NCBI RefSeq assembly: GCF_007558815.1
Contig: NZ_VLTJ01000020.1
Location: 1 to 64,000, forward strand
DNA: 64,000 bases
Direction of reading: 5' to 3'
Origin: Verticiella sediminum
Lineage (GTDB): Bacteria; Pseudomonadota; Gammaproteobacteria; Burkholderiales; Burkholderiaceae_B
Shown here: positions 55,955-64,000 of the stretch, piece after piece
Layout of the letters: the number at the start of each line of letters is the position of its first letter
Position numbering within the stretch: position 1 is the stretch's first letter
Made by a program: the position numbers and the translations under genes
Notes under the pieces: model-generated
Database searches by the model: none
Told to the model about the DNA's origin: nothing
Seen by the model: the letters and a program-made list of their open reading frames with translations, nothing else

Positions 55955-56785
55955 ATGGCTTACGATTACTACATGCCGCCACAGGGCACCGTCACGGCCC
56001 GCGCCATCCCCGAGGATGGGGCGGTGAGCCCGTCGCCCCCGCCCGCCGCGGCGGGTCGCGGTACGCTCGACGCCTACGGCCGCGCGCACCGCGACGCCAT
56101 GGTGGCGCGTCACGCGCCCCTGGTGCGCCGTCTGGCGCTGCGCCTGGCGTCCCGTCTGCCGGCCAGCGTGTCGCTCGACGACCTGGTCCAGGCCGGCATG
56201 ATGGGCCTGCTCGACGCGGTCACGCGCTATCGCGAAGTCCCCACGGCGCAGTTCGAGACCTATGCGACACAACGCATACGCGGCGCCATGCTGGATGAGC
56301 TGCGCAGCACCGACTGGGCGCCGCGCGGGGTGCGCGAACGCGCGCGGCGCATCGAGAACGCCATTCACCGCACGGCGCAGGCGCTCGGGCGGGAACCCTC
56401 CGAAGCGGAGGTCGCGGCCGCACTCGATGTCAGCCTGCGCGAGTACCAGGCCATGCTGCAGGAAGCGCACGGCGCGCAGTTGATATATGCCGACGAGCTG
56501 GGCAGCGGTCTGGACGCCCTGCCCGGCGGTGCTCATGCCGAGGACGCGGCCGACGCGAGCGCGCAGGATCCGCTCCAGGCCCTGCTCGGCCAGGAGCAGC
56601 GCGCCGCCCTCGTCCAGGCCATCGACGCACTGCCCGAGCGCGAGAAGCTGCTGCTCAGCCTGAGCTACGAACAGGGCTTGAACCTGAAGGAAATCGGTCT
56701 GGTGCTCAACGTCGGCGAAGCGCGCGTCTGCCAGTTGCGTTCGCAGGCGATCGCGCGGCTGCGCGCACGCCTGGCGCGCGGTTGA
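55955..56785 (+). CDS. fliA: flagellar sigma factor FliA (sigma-28)
   Basis: 276 residues with sigma regions 2 (HAPLVRRLALRLASRLPASV, SLDDLVQAGMMGLLDAVTRY, FETYATQRIRGAMLDELRST), 3 (RRIENAIHRTAQALGREPSE) and 4 (LPEREKLLLSLSYEQGLNLK, EIGLVLNVGEARVCQLRSQA). It directs RNA polymerase to the TAAA-N15-GCCG promoters found at fliC, fliD, flgK and flgM, and is inhibited by FlgM. Start: ATG 55955 (MAYDYYMPP); an in-frame GTG at 55943 would add four residues; neither has a strong ribosome site. It is divergent from flhDC. Confidence 0.96.
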   Translation: MAYDYYMPPQGTVTARAIPEDGAVSPSPPPAAAGRGTLDAYGRAHRDAMVARHAPLVRRLALRLASRLPASVSLDDLVQAGMMGLLDAVTRYREVPTAQFETYATQRIRGAMLDELRSTDWAPRGVRERARRIENAIHRTAQALGREPSEAEVAAALDVSLREYQAMLQEAHGAQLIYADELGSGLDALPGGAHAEDAADASAQDPLQALLGQEQRAALVQAIDALPEREKLLLSLSYEQGLNLKEIGLVLNVGEARVCQLRSQAIARLRARLARG

Positions 56786-57934
56786 GTGTCGGCCGTGCAG
56801 ATGCCCGCGCCCCCTGCGCCCCGGCCTGCGCCGGCGCACGGCGCGCGCCGTGCGCGCACCCTGGCCACGATGCTGGCCGCCACCGTGATTCTGCTGTCGG
56901 GCGCGAGCATCCTGCTGTATCAGCAGGCCGTCCGGCACTCCCGGCTGGCCGACTACCAGCGCACGGTGGAACGACTGTTCGAGGCCAGCCTGAGCCTGAC
57001 GAACGTCGAGACCGTGGGTTGGCAGGACAGCGACGATGACGCGCCATGGGCGCAGGCCCAGCGCGCGCTGGACGCAGCCGGCGCCGCGATGGTGCATGGC
57101 CCGGCGCGCTGGGCGCCCGAACTGGCGGCCACCGCCGAGGACCTGCGCCGCGCTGCGCTGGCCTCCGGCCCCCTGCCGAGCCGGCGCGGGCTCGAAGCGC
57201 TCGAACGCGCCGCCAGCGCCCTGCGCGCCGTGGCGCCGGCCCGGGACGGCGTGGCCGGCGACCTGGGCCGTGCCGCGCTGCTGCTCGGCGTGCTGTGGAC
57301 ATTCGCCGGTGTGGCCGTCATGGTGCTGGGCGGGCGCGGCCATGGCGAGATCGCCACGCACGACACCGTGCCCTACGCGGACGAACTGGATGTCCGTCTG
57401 ACCCAGCGCCTGCTGCTCGAGCTGCCCTGGGGCGGCGGGGCCTGTGGCGCGATCGTGATGCGCCTGGACAATCTGCAGGCGATCAGCGATGTCCACGGCC
57501 ACGCCGCCGCCTGCGCCGTGGTCGAGGCCATCGGTGCGGCCTTGCAGCGCAGCGTGCGCCATGGCGACGTGCTGGCGCGCGCCAGCGCGGACGCCTTCCT
57601 GATCGTGCTGCCCGACGCCGCGCCCCAGGTGCTGGACGGTGCCGCGGCCCGCCTGCGCAGCGTGGCGCAAAGCGCCGCGCAGGCGCTGGAAACCGTCCGC
57701 GCCCAGCCAGTGCAGATCAGCACGGCGAGCGCCAGCGGGCTGGCCGACGAGCCGCTGGAATCCCTGATCGCGCGCACGCGCGCCCAATTGCACGCCGCCG
57801 CGGGCGAGTCACTCCCGGCGGCGGAAACTCCAGAGCAAGGCGAGCAGTCCGCCCACAGCCACCAGCAGGCCGAGCAGGGCAAAGACCGGCATGCCCAGCC
57901 AGCGCGGCCCCAGATTCAGGAGCAGCGGGCCTAG
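56786..57934 (+). CDS. membrane protein with degenerate GGDEF domain
   Basis: 382 residues from a GTG directly after the fliA stop, so it is co-transcribed with fliA. Membrane helix about 24-45, a periplasmic segment, a second helix about 165-187, then a diguanylate-cyclase-like fold (MRLDNLQAISDVHGHAAACA, RHGDVLARASADAFLIVLPD). The signature GGDEF is replaced by ASADAF, so cyclase activity is not expected; it may bind a partner or a nucleotide only. The last 40 or so residues are Gln/Pro/Ala-rich and antisense to the 3' end of ubiB (126-base convergent overlap). Confidence 0.8.
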   Translation: MSAVQMPAPPAPRPAPAHGARRARTLATMLAATVILLSGASILLYQQAVRHSRLADYQRTVERLFEASLSLTNVETVGWQDSDDDAPWAQAQRALDAAGAAMVHGPARWAPELAATAEDLRRAALASGPLPSRRGLEALERAASALRAVAPARDGVAGDLGRAALLLGVLWTFAGVAVMVLGGRGHGEIATHDTVPYADELDVRLTQRLLLELPWGGGACGAIVMRLDNLQAISDVHGHAAACAVVEAIGAALQRSVRHGDVLARASADAFLIVLPDAAPQVLDGAAARLRSVAQSAAQALETVRAQPVQISTASASGLADEPLESLIARTRAQLHAAAGESLPAAETPEQGEQSAHSHQQAEQGKDRHAQPARPQIQEQRA

Positions 57935-59467
57935 CGCCAGCACGAAGGCCGCGACGACGATGGCCAGCGCGAGCCGGGTCGCCGTCCGTTCGAGCGAACG
58001 TCCCAGCTCGGCGAGATTCGCGATCTCCACGCGGGCGCCGAACTGACCGTGCTTGATGCGGTACATCGCCAAACGCGCGACCTGCGGCACATCCAGCGCC
58101 AGGCCCTGCAACTCGCCCAGCATCCCGCGCGCCTGCCGGCGCAGCGTGCGCGCCGAGTAGCGTTCGGCGAGCTCGCGCTGCACCATCGGCCGGGCCACGC
58201 GCACCACGTCGAACGCCGGATCGAGCTCGCGCAATACGCCGTCGGCGGTGATCAGCGCCTTGAACAGCAGTGCGAGATCGGGCGGCAGGGCGAGCCCGGT
58301 CTCGCGCGCCATGGCCATGAAGTCGCGCAGCGTCGCCTCCAACTGCAGCGGGCCGCCCGCATGGCGCGCCACGAAGGCCTGCGCCGCCACGTCGATCTCG
58401 CCCCAGTCGAACTGCGTGGCCCCCGACCATTCCAGCAGCGTGCTCGCGACGTCGTCGGAGCGGCCTTCGATGATGGCCCGCAACATGACCAGCAACTGCT
58501 CGCGCCGGCGCGGCGACAGTCGTCCGACCAGGCCGAAGTCGATGAACGCCACGCGATCGCCCGTCATCGCGAGCAGATTGCCTGGATGCGGGTCGGCATG
58601 AAAGAAGCCGTCGTGCAGAACGGTCTTCAGGAACGCGCGGGCGCCGCGGTCCGCCAGCAGCGGCCCGTCCAGGCGCTGCGCCGCCAGCCCGGCATGATCG
58701 GTCGGCTCCACGCCCTCGATGAACGACTGGACCAGCACCCGCTCGCTGGTCCATTCCCAGAACACGCGCGGCACCACGACCCCAGGCATGCCGGCGAGCG
58801 CGGCACGCATGCGCTCGCAGGCCTGGCCCTCGCGGGTGAAGTCGAGTTCGTCCGCCATCGCCGAGGCAAGGTAGCGCACGATGTCCTGCGGCCGATAGGT
58901 GCGCAGCGACTCCTGGTTCTCGATCAGGGCCGCCAGATGGCCGAGCAGGCGCAGATCGGCCTGCATCGTCGGACGCAGCCCCGGGCGCTGGATCTTCACC
59001 ACCACGTCCTCGCCGGAATGCAGGCGGGCGCGGTAGACCTGGGCGATCGAGGCCGCGGCCAGCGGCGTCGCATCGAACTGCGCGAAAGCGCTGGCCACCG
59101 GCACCCCCAGATCGTGCTCGAAGGCCTCGCTCAGCACCGGCCAGGGCAGGACGCTGGCATGGCTGTGCAGCTTGCCCAGTTCCTCGGTCCAGTGCGGCGG
59201 CAACAGGTCCGAGCGCGTGGCGAGGATCTGGCCGAGCTTGATGAACGTGGGGCCGAGTTCCTCGATGGCCAGGCGCAGGCGATGCGGCACGGACAGCGAC
59301 GCCACCCCGGCCTCGGCTTCAGTCTGGCCGCCGCCGGCGGGCTCGCGCAACAACGGCTTCAGACCGAGCCGCACCGCCACATCCTGCACGCCGTAGCGCA
59401 CCAACACCGCCACGATGGCGCGTATGCGCGCATGATCGCGCAAGGCCACCCAGGTAGTCTCCAGCAT
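57809..59467 (-). CDS. ubiB: ubiquinone biosynthesis kinase-like protein UbiB
   Basis: 552 residues of the UbiB/ABC1/ADCK atypical kinase family: KxGQ motif GPTFIKLGQILATRSDLLPP, the Ala-rich loop LAAASIAQVYRARL in place of the Gly-rich loop, catalytic HADPHPGNLL and IDFGLVGRL, and two C-terminal membrane helices (about 495-545). It supports ubiquinone biosynthesis, probably by extracting or handling lipid intermediates at the membrane. Not part of the motility locus; its 3' end overlaps the GGDEF-like gene. Confidence 0.94.
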   Translation of the reverse strand: MLETTWVALRDHARIRAIVAVLVRYGVQDVAVRLGLKPLLREPAGGGQTEAEAGVASLSVPHRLRLAIEELGPTFIKLGQILATRSDLLPPHWTEELGKLHSHASVLPWPVLSEAFEHDLGVPVASAFAQFDATPLAAASIAQVYRARLHSGEDVVVKIQRPGLRPTMQADLRLLGHLAALIENQESLRTYRPQDIVRYLASAMADELDFTREGQACERMRAALAGMPGVVVPRVFWEWTSERVLVQSFIEGVEPTDHAGLAAQRLDGPLLADRGARAFLKTVLHDGFFHADPHPGNLLAMTGDRVAFIDFGLVGRLSPRRREQLLVMLRAIIEGRSDDVASTLLEWSGATQFDWGEIDVAAQAFVARHAGGPLQLEATLRDFMAMARETGLALPPDLALLFKALITADGVLRELDPAFDVVRVARPMVQRELAERYSARTLRRQARGMLGELQGLALDVPQVARLAMYRIKHGQFGARVEIANLAELGRSLERTATRLALAIVVAAFVLALGPLLLNLGPRWLGMPVFALLGLLVAVGGLLALLWSFRRRE

Positions 59468-59717
59468 GCGTGTCTTTCCGTGCGAGATTCAGCGCCGGGC
59501 CGGCCTGGCCGGCGCTCCCATCCATTGTAGAGCCGCCGGTCTGCCGGCAGATCGCGGCGACGCGCCGGGGCCTTGCCCTGCACGCGATCCGGTGGATCTG
59601 CCGGCTGCCGACGCGCACGTGGCGCAGCAGGCCCCGCCGGCCCCGGGCAGGGCTAGAATCACACCGACCTTTCGAAGATCGGGTACGGCCGCGCCGTGCC
59701 CGCAACAGGAGACGCCG

Positions 59718-61298
59718 GTGGTCAGCACAACACCCCAGACTACGCCCATTCCCGATCCGCACCCCATCGACCCCTTGCTGCAGGCGCCCAGCGGCACCCT
59801 GGGCGAGCTGCTGGCCTGGCACGCCGGCCGCAACCCGGACGGCATCGCGCTGCGCGACGGCGAGCGCACGCTGACGCTGGCCGAACTGCACGCCCTGTGC
59901 GGCCGGCTGCGCGCGCGCCTCGCGGGCTGCGGCCTGGCGGCGGGCGATCTGATCGCCGTCTGCGCCCTCAACGGCATCGAGTACGCGGCGCTGTTCGTGG
60001 CCGCCACCAGCAGCGGCATCGGCGTGGTGCCGCTGCCGCCCAGCGCGGAAGCCGCGACGCTCGAGGCGATGCTGACCGACAGCCGGCCCAGCCTGCTCTT
60101 CGTCGACCGCGCCGGGTCGCACGCCGCCGGCCCGGCATGGCCCAGCGTCGCCCTGGAGGACGGCGCGCCCGGGCAGCCCTGGAGCGATTGGCTGGCCGGC
60201 CCGCTGGGCGAGCCCGCCGCCGGCCACCCGGACGAAGCGCGCATCTTCAACGTGATCTATTCCTCCGGAACGACCGGTACGCCCAAGGGGATCGTGCACA
60301 CCCATGCGATGCGCTGGCGCCAGATCTCGACCGCCGCCCAGTGGACGTACCGCCCGGGCTGCGTGGTGCTGGTGTCGACGCCGCTGTATTCCAACACGAC
60401 CCTGGTGAGCTTCCTGCCCGCGGTGGCGAGCGGCGGCACGGTCATTCTCATGAAGAAATTCGATACCCAGGGCTTTCTCGACCTGTCCGAGCGGCATCGG
60501 GTCACGCATGCCATGCTGGTGCCCGTGCAGTACCGCCGTCTGATGGCCGAGCCCGGCTTCGATGCGCGCGACCTCTCGAGCTACGTGATGAAGTTCTGCA
60601 CCAGCGCCCCGTTCGCCCCGGCGCTCAAGGCCGAGGTGCTGCGCCGATGGCCGGGCGGGCTCACCGAGTTCTACGGCATGACCGAGGGCGGCGGCAGTTG
60701 CGTGCTGCGCGCGCACGAACACCCGGACAAGCTGCACACGGTGGGCCAGCCCATGCCCGGACACGACATCCGCGTGATCGACCCGCAGACGGGCGCGGAG
60801 CTGCCCGCAGGCGAGGTGGGCGAGATTGTCGGCACATCCATGACCATCATGCGCGGCTACCTGAATTCGCCCGAGAAGACCGAGGCCGCGCTGTGGATCT
60901 CGCCCGAGGGCGAGCGCTTCGTGCGCACGGGCGATGCCGGCCGTTTCGATGCCGACGGTTTTCTCACGCTGATGGACCGCTTCAAGGACATGATCATCTC
61001 GGGCGGCTTCAATATCTACCCGAGCGACATCGAGGCCGTGCTCGCCACCCATCCCGACGTGGAGGAGTGCGCGGTGTACGGCGTGCCCTCCGACGCCTGG
61101 GGGGAATCGCCGGCGGCCGTGGTCGTGCCGCGCGGCGGGGCGGCGGCGGACCCCTCGACCCTGCTCGACTGGGTCAACGAGCGGGTCGGCAAGACCCAGC
61201 GCCTGGTGGCACTGGCCGCGCTCGACAGCCTGCCGCGCAATCACCTGGGCAAGATCGACAAGCGCGCCCTGCGCGCGCGCCACGGCACGCCTGCGTGA
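59718..61298 (+). CDS. AMP-forming acyl-CoA ligase-type enzyme (first of pair)
   Basis: 526 residues of the ANL superfamily. Adenylate-forming motifs: IYSSGTTGTPKGIVHTH (A3, phosphate loop), FYGMTEGG (A5), TGDAGRFDADGFL (A7), MIISGGFNIYPSDIE (A8) and GKIDKRAL (A10 with the catalytic Lys). The start is GTG 59718 because GGAG stands six bases before it; the upstream frame is not enzyme-like. It likely activates a carboxylic acid as its CoA thioester; the acid (fatty, aromatic or other) cannot be deduced. It is divergent from ubiB across about 250 bases. Confidence 0.92.
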   Translation: MVSTTPQTTPIPDPHPIDPLLQAPSGTLGELLAWHAGRNPDGIALRDGERTLTLAELHALCGRLRARLAGCGLAAGDLIAVCALNGIEYAALFVAATSSGIGVVPLPPSAEAATLEAMLTDSRPSLLFVDRAGSHAAGPAWPSVALEDGAPGQPWSDWLAGPLGEPAAGHPDEARIFNVIYSSGTTGTPKGIVHTHAMRWRQISTAAQWTYRPGCVVLVSTPLYSNTTLVSFLPAVASGGTVILMKKFDTQGFLDLSERHRVTHAMLVPVQYRRLMAEPGFDARDLSSYVMKFCTSAPFAPALKAEVLRRWPGGLTEFYGMTEGGGSCVLRAHEHPDKLHTVGQPMPGHDIRVIDPQTGAELPAGEVGEIVGTSMTIMRGYLNSPEKTEAALWISPEGERFVRTGDAGRFDADGFLTLMDRFKDMIISGGFNIYPSDIEAVLATHPDVEECAVYGVPSDAWGESPAAVVVPRGGAAADPSTLLDWVNERVGKTQRLVALAALDSLPRNHLGKIDKRALRARHGTPA

Positions 61299-61369
61299 CC
61301 GGTTGGCCGCGACGGTGGCCGGGCACGCGCCACGACACACCGTCCAGCCGCCGAAAGGGCGCGGCTTTT

Positions 61370-61397
61370 CGGTACCAATTTTATTGACTTGGTACCG
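61370..61397. promoter_or_regulatory. 28-base palindrome, candidate TetR-type operator
   Basis: CGGTACCAA (61370-61378), 10 bases, TTGGTACCG (61389-61397): arms perfect over nine bases. A -35-like TTGACT (61384-61389) lies within it, so a bound regulator would block transcription of the gene starting at 61473. A TetR-family gene lies 1.7 kb downstream. Confidence 0.7.
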
Positions 61398-61472
61398 AGG
61401 CCGACTTAACCTGTCTCTCATGCCGACACGGCGCCCGAGCCCAGGGCGCCGGCGCATTCCAGGAGACGACAC

Positions 61473-63044
61473 ATGCCCGAGGCCACGCCGTTGCGCACTG
61501 GCGCGACGATGGGAGCACTGTATCTGGCCGCCCTGCGCAGCGCGCCGCCGCAGCGGCTGGCGCTGGTGGCCGACGAAGGCAACTGGCGCTATGGCGAACT
61601 GCTCGAGAGCTGCCTGCGCACGGCGGCCCTGCTGCGCGAGCGCGGCCTGCGGCACCAGGACACCATCGCGTTTCTCATGGGCAACCGCGCGGCGGCGCTG
61701 CCCGCGCTGATCGCGGCCCAGTTGCTCGGTTTGCGCAGCCTCTCGCTGCACCCCATGGCCTCGGAGGACGACCACGCCTTCGTGCTCGCCGACGCGGGCG
61801 CCGCCACGCTGGTCGTGGACGCGACGCGCTACGCCGGGCGCGCCGAGGCGCTGCGCGAGCGCGTCGGGCTGGCCCGCGTACTGCCGCTCGAAGACGGCGC
61901 CTGCGGCCAAGGCATGCAGACTGCCAGCGCCCGGTTCGCACCCGCCGCGCTGCATGTCGAAGGCGACGCCGGCGACGTCACCAAGCTGTCGTACTCGGGC
62001 GGCACCACCGGACGCTCCAAGGGCATGCTGCATACGCACCGCACGCCCGTCACCATGGTCACCCAGATGCTCGCCACCTACGAGTGGCCGCAGGAGGTGC
62101 GCTATCTCGTGAGCACGCCGATCTCGCACGCGTCCGGCGCACTGCTGCTGCCCACGCTGCTGCGCGGCGGCACGGTGTACCTCGCCGAAAAGTTCAGCCC
62201 GACGGATTTCGCGCGCCGCGTACGCGAACACCGCATCAACTTCACTTTCCTGGTGCCGACGCAGATCTACGGCCTGCTCGACGACCCCGCGGTGCAGCCC
62301 GCCGATCTCGCCAGCCTGGAACTCGCGCTCTACGGCGCATCGCCGATCGCGCCCGCCCGCCTGCGCGAAGCCCTCGAACGCTTCGGCCCGGTGTTCGGCC
62401 AGTTGTACGGTCAGGCCGAAGCGCCGATGACCATCAGCTACCTGCGCAAGAGCGATCACGATCTCGCGCATCCGGAACGGCTCGCCTCGTGCGGGCGACC
62501 CGTCATCGGCAACCAGGTGTGCCTGCTCGATGCCGGAATGCGCGAAGTCGGCGTCGGCGAGGTCGGCGAACTGTGCGTGCGCAGCCCGCTCGTCATGGAG
62601 GGCTACCTCAACCGGCCCGAGGAGAACGCCAAGGTGTTCGCGGGCGACTGGCTGCATACCGGCGACATGGCGCGCCAGGACGCCGATGGCTATCTCTACA
62701 TCGTCGACCGCGCCAAGGATATGATCATTTCCGGCGGCTTCAACGTCTATCCGAGCGAGATCGAGAACTGCCTGGCCCAGCACCCCGACGTGGCCATGTC
62801 CGCCGTGATCGGCGTGCCGCATCCGAAGTGGGGCGAGGCCGTGACGGCGATCGTGGTCGCCAAGCCCGGCCGCACGCTCGCCAGCGAGGAAGTTGTCGCC
62901 TGGGTGCTCGAACGCAAGGGTGCGGTCAATACACCCAAGGCGGTCGTGTTCGCCGCCGAGCTGCCGCTCACCGCGCTCGGCAAGATCGACCGCAAGACGC
63001 TGCGTGCAAGCCACTGGGCGGGCAGCGAACGGCAAGTCAGCTAG
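61473..63044 (+). CDS. AMP-forming acyl-CoA ligase-type enzyme (second of pair)
   Basis: 523 residues, same superfamily and layout as the preceding gene: LSYSGGTTGRSKGMLHTH (A3), LYGQAEAP (A5), WLHTGDMARQDADGYL (A7), MIISGGFNVYPSEIEN (A8), GKIDRKTL (A10). Separated from the first ligase by 174 bases that carry their own promoter-like box and a palindrome, so it is probably regulated separately. Substrate unknown; fatty-acyl, phenylacetyl- or benzoyl-type ligases all fit. Confidence 0.92.
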   Translation: MPEATPLRTGATMGALYLAALRSAPPQRLALVADEGNWRYGELLESCLRTAALLRERGLRHQDTIAFLMGNRAAALPALIAAQLLGLRSLSLHPMASEDDHAFVLADAGAATLVVDATRYAGRAEALRERVGLARVLPLEDGACGQGMQTASARFAPAALHVEGDAGDVTKLSYSGGTTGRSKGMLHTHRTPVTMVTQMLATYEWPQEVRYLVSTPISHASGALLLPTLLRGGTVYLAEKFSPTDFARRVREHRINFTFLVPTQIYGLLDDPAVQPADLASLELALYGASPIAPARLREALERFGPVFGQLYGQAEAPMTISYLRKSDHDLAHPERLASCGRPVIGNQVCLLDAGMREVGVGEVGELCVRSPLVMEGYLNRPEENAKVFAGDWLHTGDMARQDADGYLYIVDRAKDMIISGGFNVYPSEIENCLAQHPDVAMSAVIGVPHPKWGEAVTAIVVAKPGRTLASEEVVAWVLERKGAVNTPKAVVFAAELPLTALGKIDRKTLRASHWAGSERQVS

Positions 63045-63116
63045 ACATGCTTGCCGAGGAGACCCCCATGATTCGCGAGCGGGACGAAGGGGCCCTGCAT
63101 GCTCGGCAACGAAGCC

Positions 63117-63683
63117 CTACGGCCTGCGCAGCAGGCCGTGCAGGATGATTTCGTAGAACTCGGCAAAGGCATCGCCCAGGCGCAGGCCGGTGTCTTCGAG
63201 CAAGTCCCTGTTGCGCAGGCGAAAGGCCGCACCGATCAAGGCTTCGGACAACACGCGCGGATGATGCGGCGCCAGCACGCCCGCGCGCATGCCGTCCTCC
63301 AGCAGGGCCTCCAGCCCGCGCATGCGCTGCACCTGGTATTCGTCGAACACCCGCCGCCCTTCCGGTATTTCGTCCAGATCCTTGAAGGCCGCGGGGTTCA
63401 GCCCCGACGTGTTCAGCGTGGCGGTGAGGTAGACGGCAATCGCCTGGGCCGGATCGGCCTCGCGCTGCGCGGCGGCATGGCCCTTGGCCAGCTTCTCGGC
63501 AAACACCTCGCGACAGACGCCGACGAACAATGCTTCCTTGGTCGGCGCAAGCTCGTACAGGCGGCGGCGCGAACAGCGCAGCCGGGCGGCAATCTCGGCG
63601 ATGGTCAGGCTGCAGATGCCGCAGGAACACAACAGCGCGGTCAGTTCTCGATGGAAATCCTGCTGGGTACGTCGTTTCGACAT
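63117..63683 (-). CDS. TetR-family transcriptional regulator
   Basis: 188 residues. The N-terminal helix-turn-helix (about 8-55: LTIAEIAARLRCSRRRLYEL, then APTKEALFVGVCREVF) is TetR-like; the C-terminal ligand domain is helical and variable. A Cys pair (CSCGIC) lies in the first helix region. It converges on the second ligase gene; the 28-base palindrome at 61370 is a plausible target. Confidence 0.9.
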   Translation of the reverse strand: MSKRRTQQDFHRELTALLCSCGICSLTIAEIAARLRCSRRRLYELAPTKEALFVGVCREVFAEKLAKGHAAAQREADPAQAIAVYLTATLNTSGLNPAAFKDLDEIPEGRRVFDEYQVQRMRGLEALLEDGMRAGVLAPHHPRVLSEALIGAAFRLRNRDLLEDTGLRLGDAFAEFYEIILHGLLRRP

Positions 63684-63745
63684 GAAGGGAACTCAATGGC
63701 CGTCCGGCGGCCCGTCGGAGAACCGCATCTTACGACGACCGACGC

Positions 63746-63976
63746 CTACAACCGGGCATACATCTCCCCGGACGCATCGTCGCGAAACTCGTGTCCGCCC
63801 GAGTAGGCGGTGAGCCTGCGACCGTCCGTGAAACGATAGAAGACGCAAGGCCCGCCGCAGACATCGTTGGCCTCCTCGTCGATGACGGTGACTTCCTCCA
63901 CGCGATGCGGATTGCCGTCACGATCGACGACCTGGAAACGGTCCGTCACGCTGTGCATGCTGTTGTCGTCGAGCAT
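63746..63976 (-). CDS. small hypothetical protein (76 residues)
   Basis: Acidic small protein, MLDDNSMHSVTDRFQVVDRD followed by GNPHRVEEVTVIDEEANDVC and GGPCVFYRFTDGRRLTAYSG. GGAG lies eight bases before the ATG at 63976, and the composition and codon pattern look protein-like. Two cysteines are near each other (VCGGPC). No domain recognised and no functional link to the TetR gene 62 bases downstream is evident. Confidence 0.7.
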   Translation of the reverse strand: MLDDNSMHSVTDRFQVVDRDGNPHRVEEVTVIDEEANDVCGGPCVFYRFTDGRRLTAYSGGHEFRDDASGEMYARL

Positions 63977-64000
63977 GGATGACTCCTCACACGAACCCGA

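Noticed and set aside
59319-63035. Very long open frame (about 1238 codons) on the minus strand opposite ubiB and both ligase genes
   Set aside because: It lies antisense to three clear enzymes, its translation is Arg/Gly/His/Gln-rich without any domain, and such stop-free shadows are expected at this GC content.
1-64000. CRISPR arrays, tRNA or rRNA genes, transposases, phage genes
   Set aside because: None seen. The only tandem arrays are the 81-bp and 9-bp repeats, which lack spacers of CRISPR type and adjacent cas genes.

Overview
The window is a high-GC proteobacterial chromosome segment filled almost entirely by one motility and chemotaxis locus (about positions 1-57900). An ordinary metabolic region follows at the right end. 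Gene content and order (flhDC, motAB, che genes, flhBAF in one run; flgNMA next to flgBCDEFGHIJKL; flhDC as master regulator) point to a beta-proteobacterium of the Burkholderiales, most like the Alcaligenaceae (Bordetella/Achromobacter relatives). The genus cannot be fixed from sequence reading alone.

Layout, left to right. (1) 1-7200: 5' part of fliC (minus strand), then fliD-fliS-fliT, a FliK-like gene, a free-standing FlhB C-domain gene and the c-di-GMP brake ycgR on the plus strand. A membrane EAL phosphodiesterase converges on ycgR. (2) 7200-9240: a PAS-containing aerotaxis-type receptor and fliE, minus strand. (3) 9480-20905: fliF-[81-bp triplicated repeat]-fliG-H-I-J-K and fliL-M-N-O-P-Q-R, plus strand. 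(4) 20984-31233: flgL-K and flgJ-I-H-G-F-E-D-C-B, minus strand. (5) 31461-33003: flgA, flgM, flgN, plus strand. (6) 33063-35156: two non-flagellar genes (an iron/2-oxoglutarate oxygenase and an orphan ABC solute-binding protein). (7) 35587-55529: a long minus-strand run in transcription order flhD-flhC-motA-motB-cheY1-cheA-cheW-two receptors-cheR-cheD-cheB-cheY2-cheZ-flhB-flhA-flhF-flhG-like. (8) 55955-57934: fliA (sigma-28) divergent from flhDC, followed by a degenerate GGDEF protein. (9) 57809-64000: ubiB, two tandem acyl-CoA ligase-type genes, a TetR regulator and a small hypothetical.

The genes form the usual three-tier cascade. FlhDC (class I) should switch on hook-basal-body genes and fliA. 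FliA/FlgM then control late genes. Four near-identical sigma-28 promoters (TAAA-N15-GCCG[TA]) are visible, in front of fliC, fliD, flgM and flgKL. The c-di-GMP layer is YcgR, one EAL enzyme that looks intact and one GGDEF protein that looks dead.

The most unusual items are: an 81-bp element in nearly three copies between fliF and fliG, related to a stem-loop repeat at 34045; a second FliK paired with a stand-alone FlhB C-domain; a FlhF with an extension of about 400 residues and a FlhG-like partner lacking a P-loop; perfect dyads in the AT-rich flhDC/fliA spacer; and an inverted-repeat element between flhB and cheZ. No rRNA, tRNA, CRISPR array, transposase or phage gene was seen.
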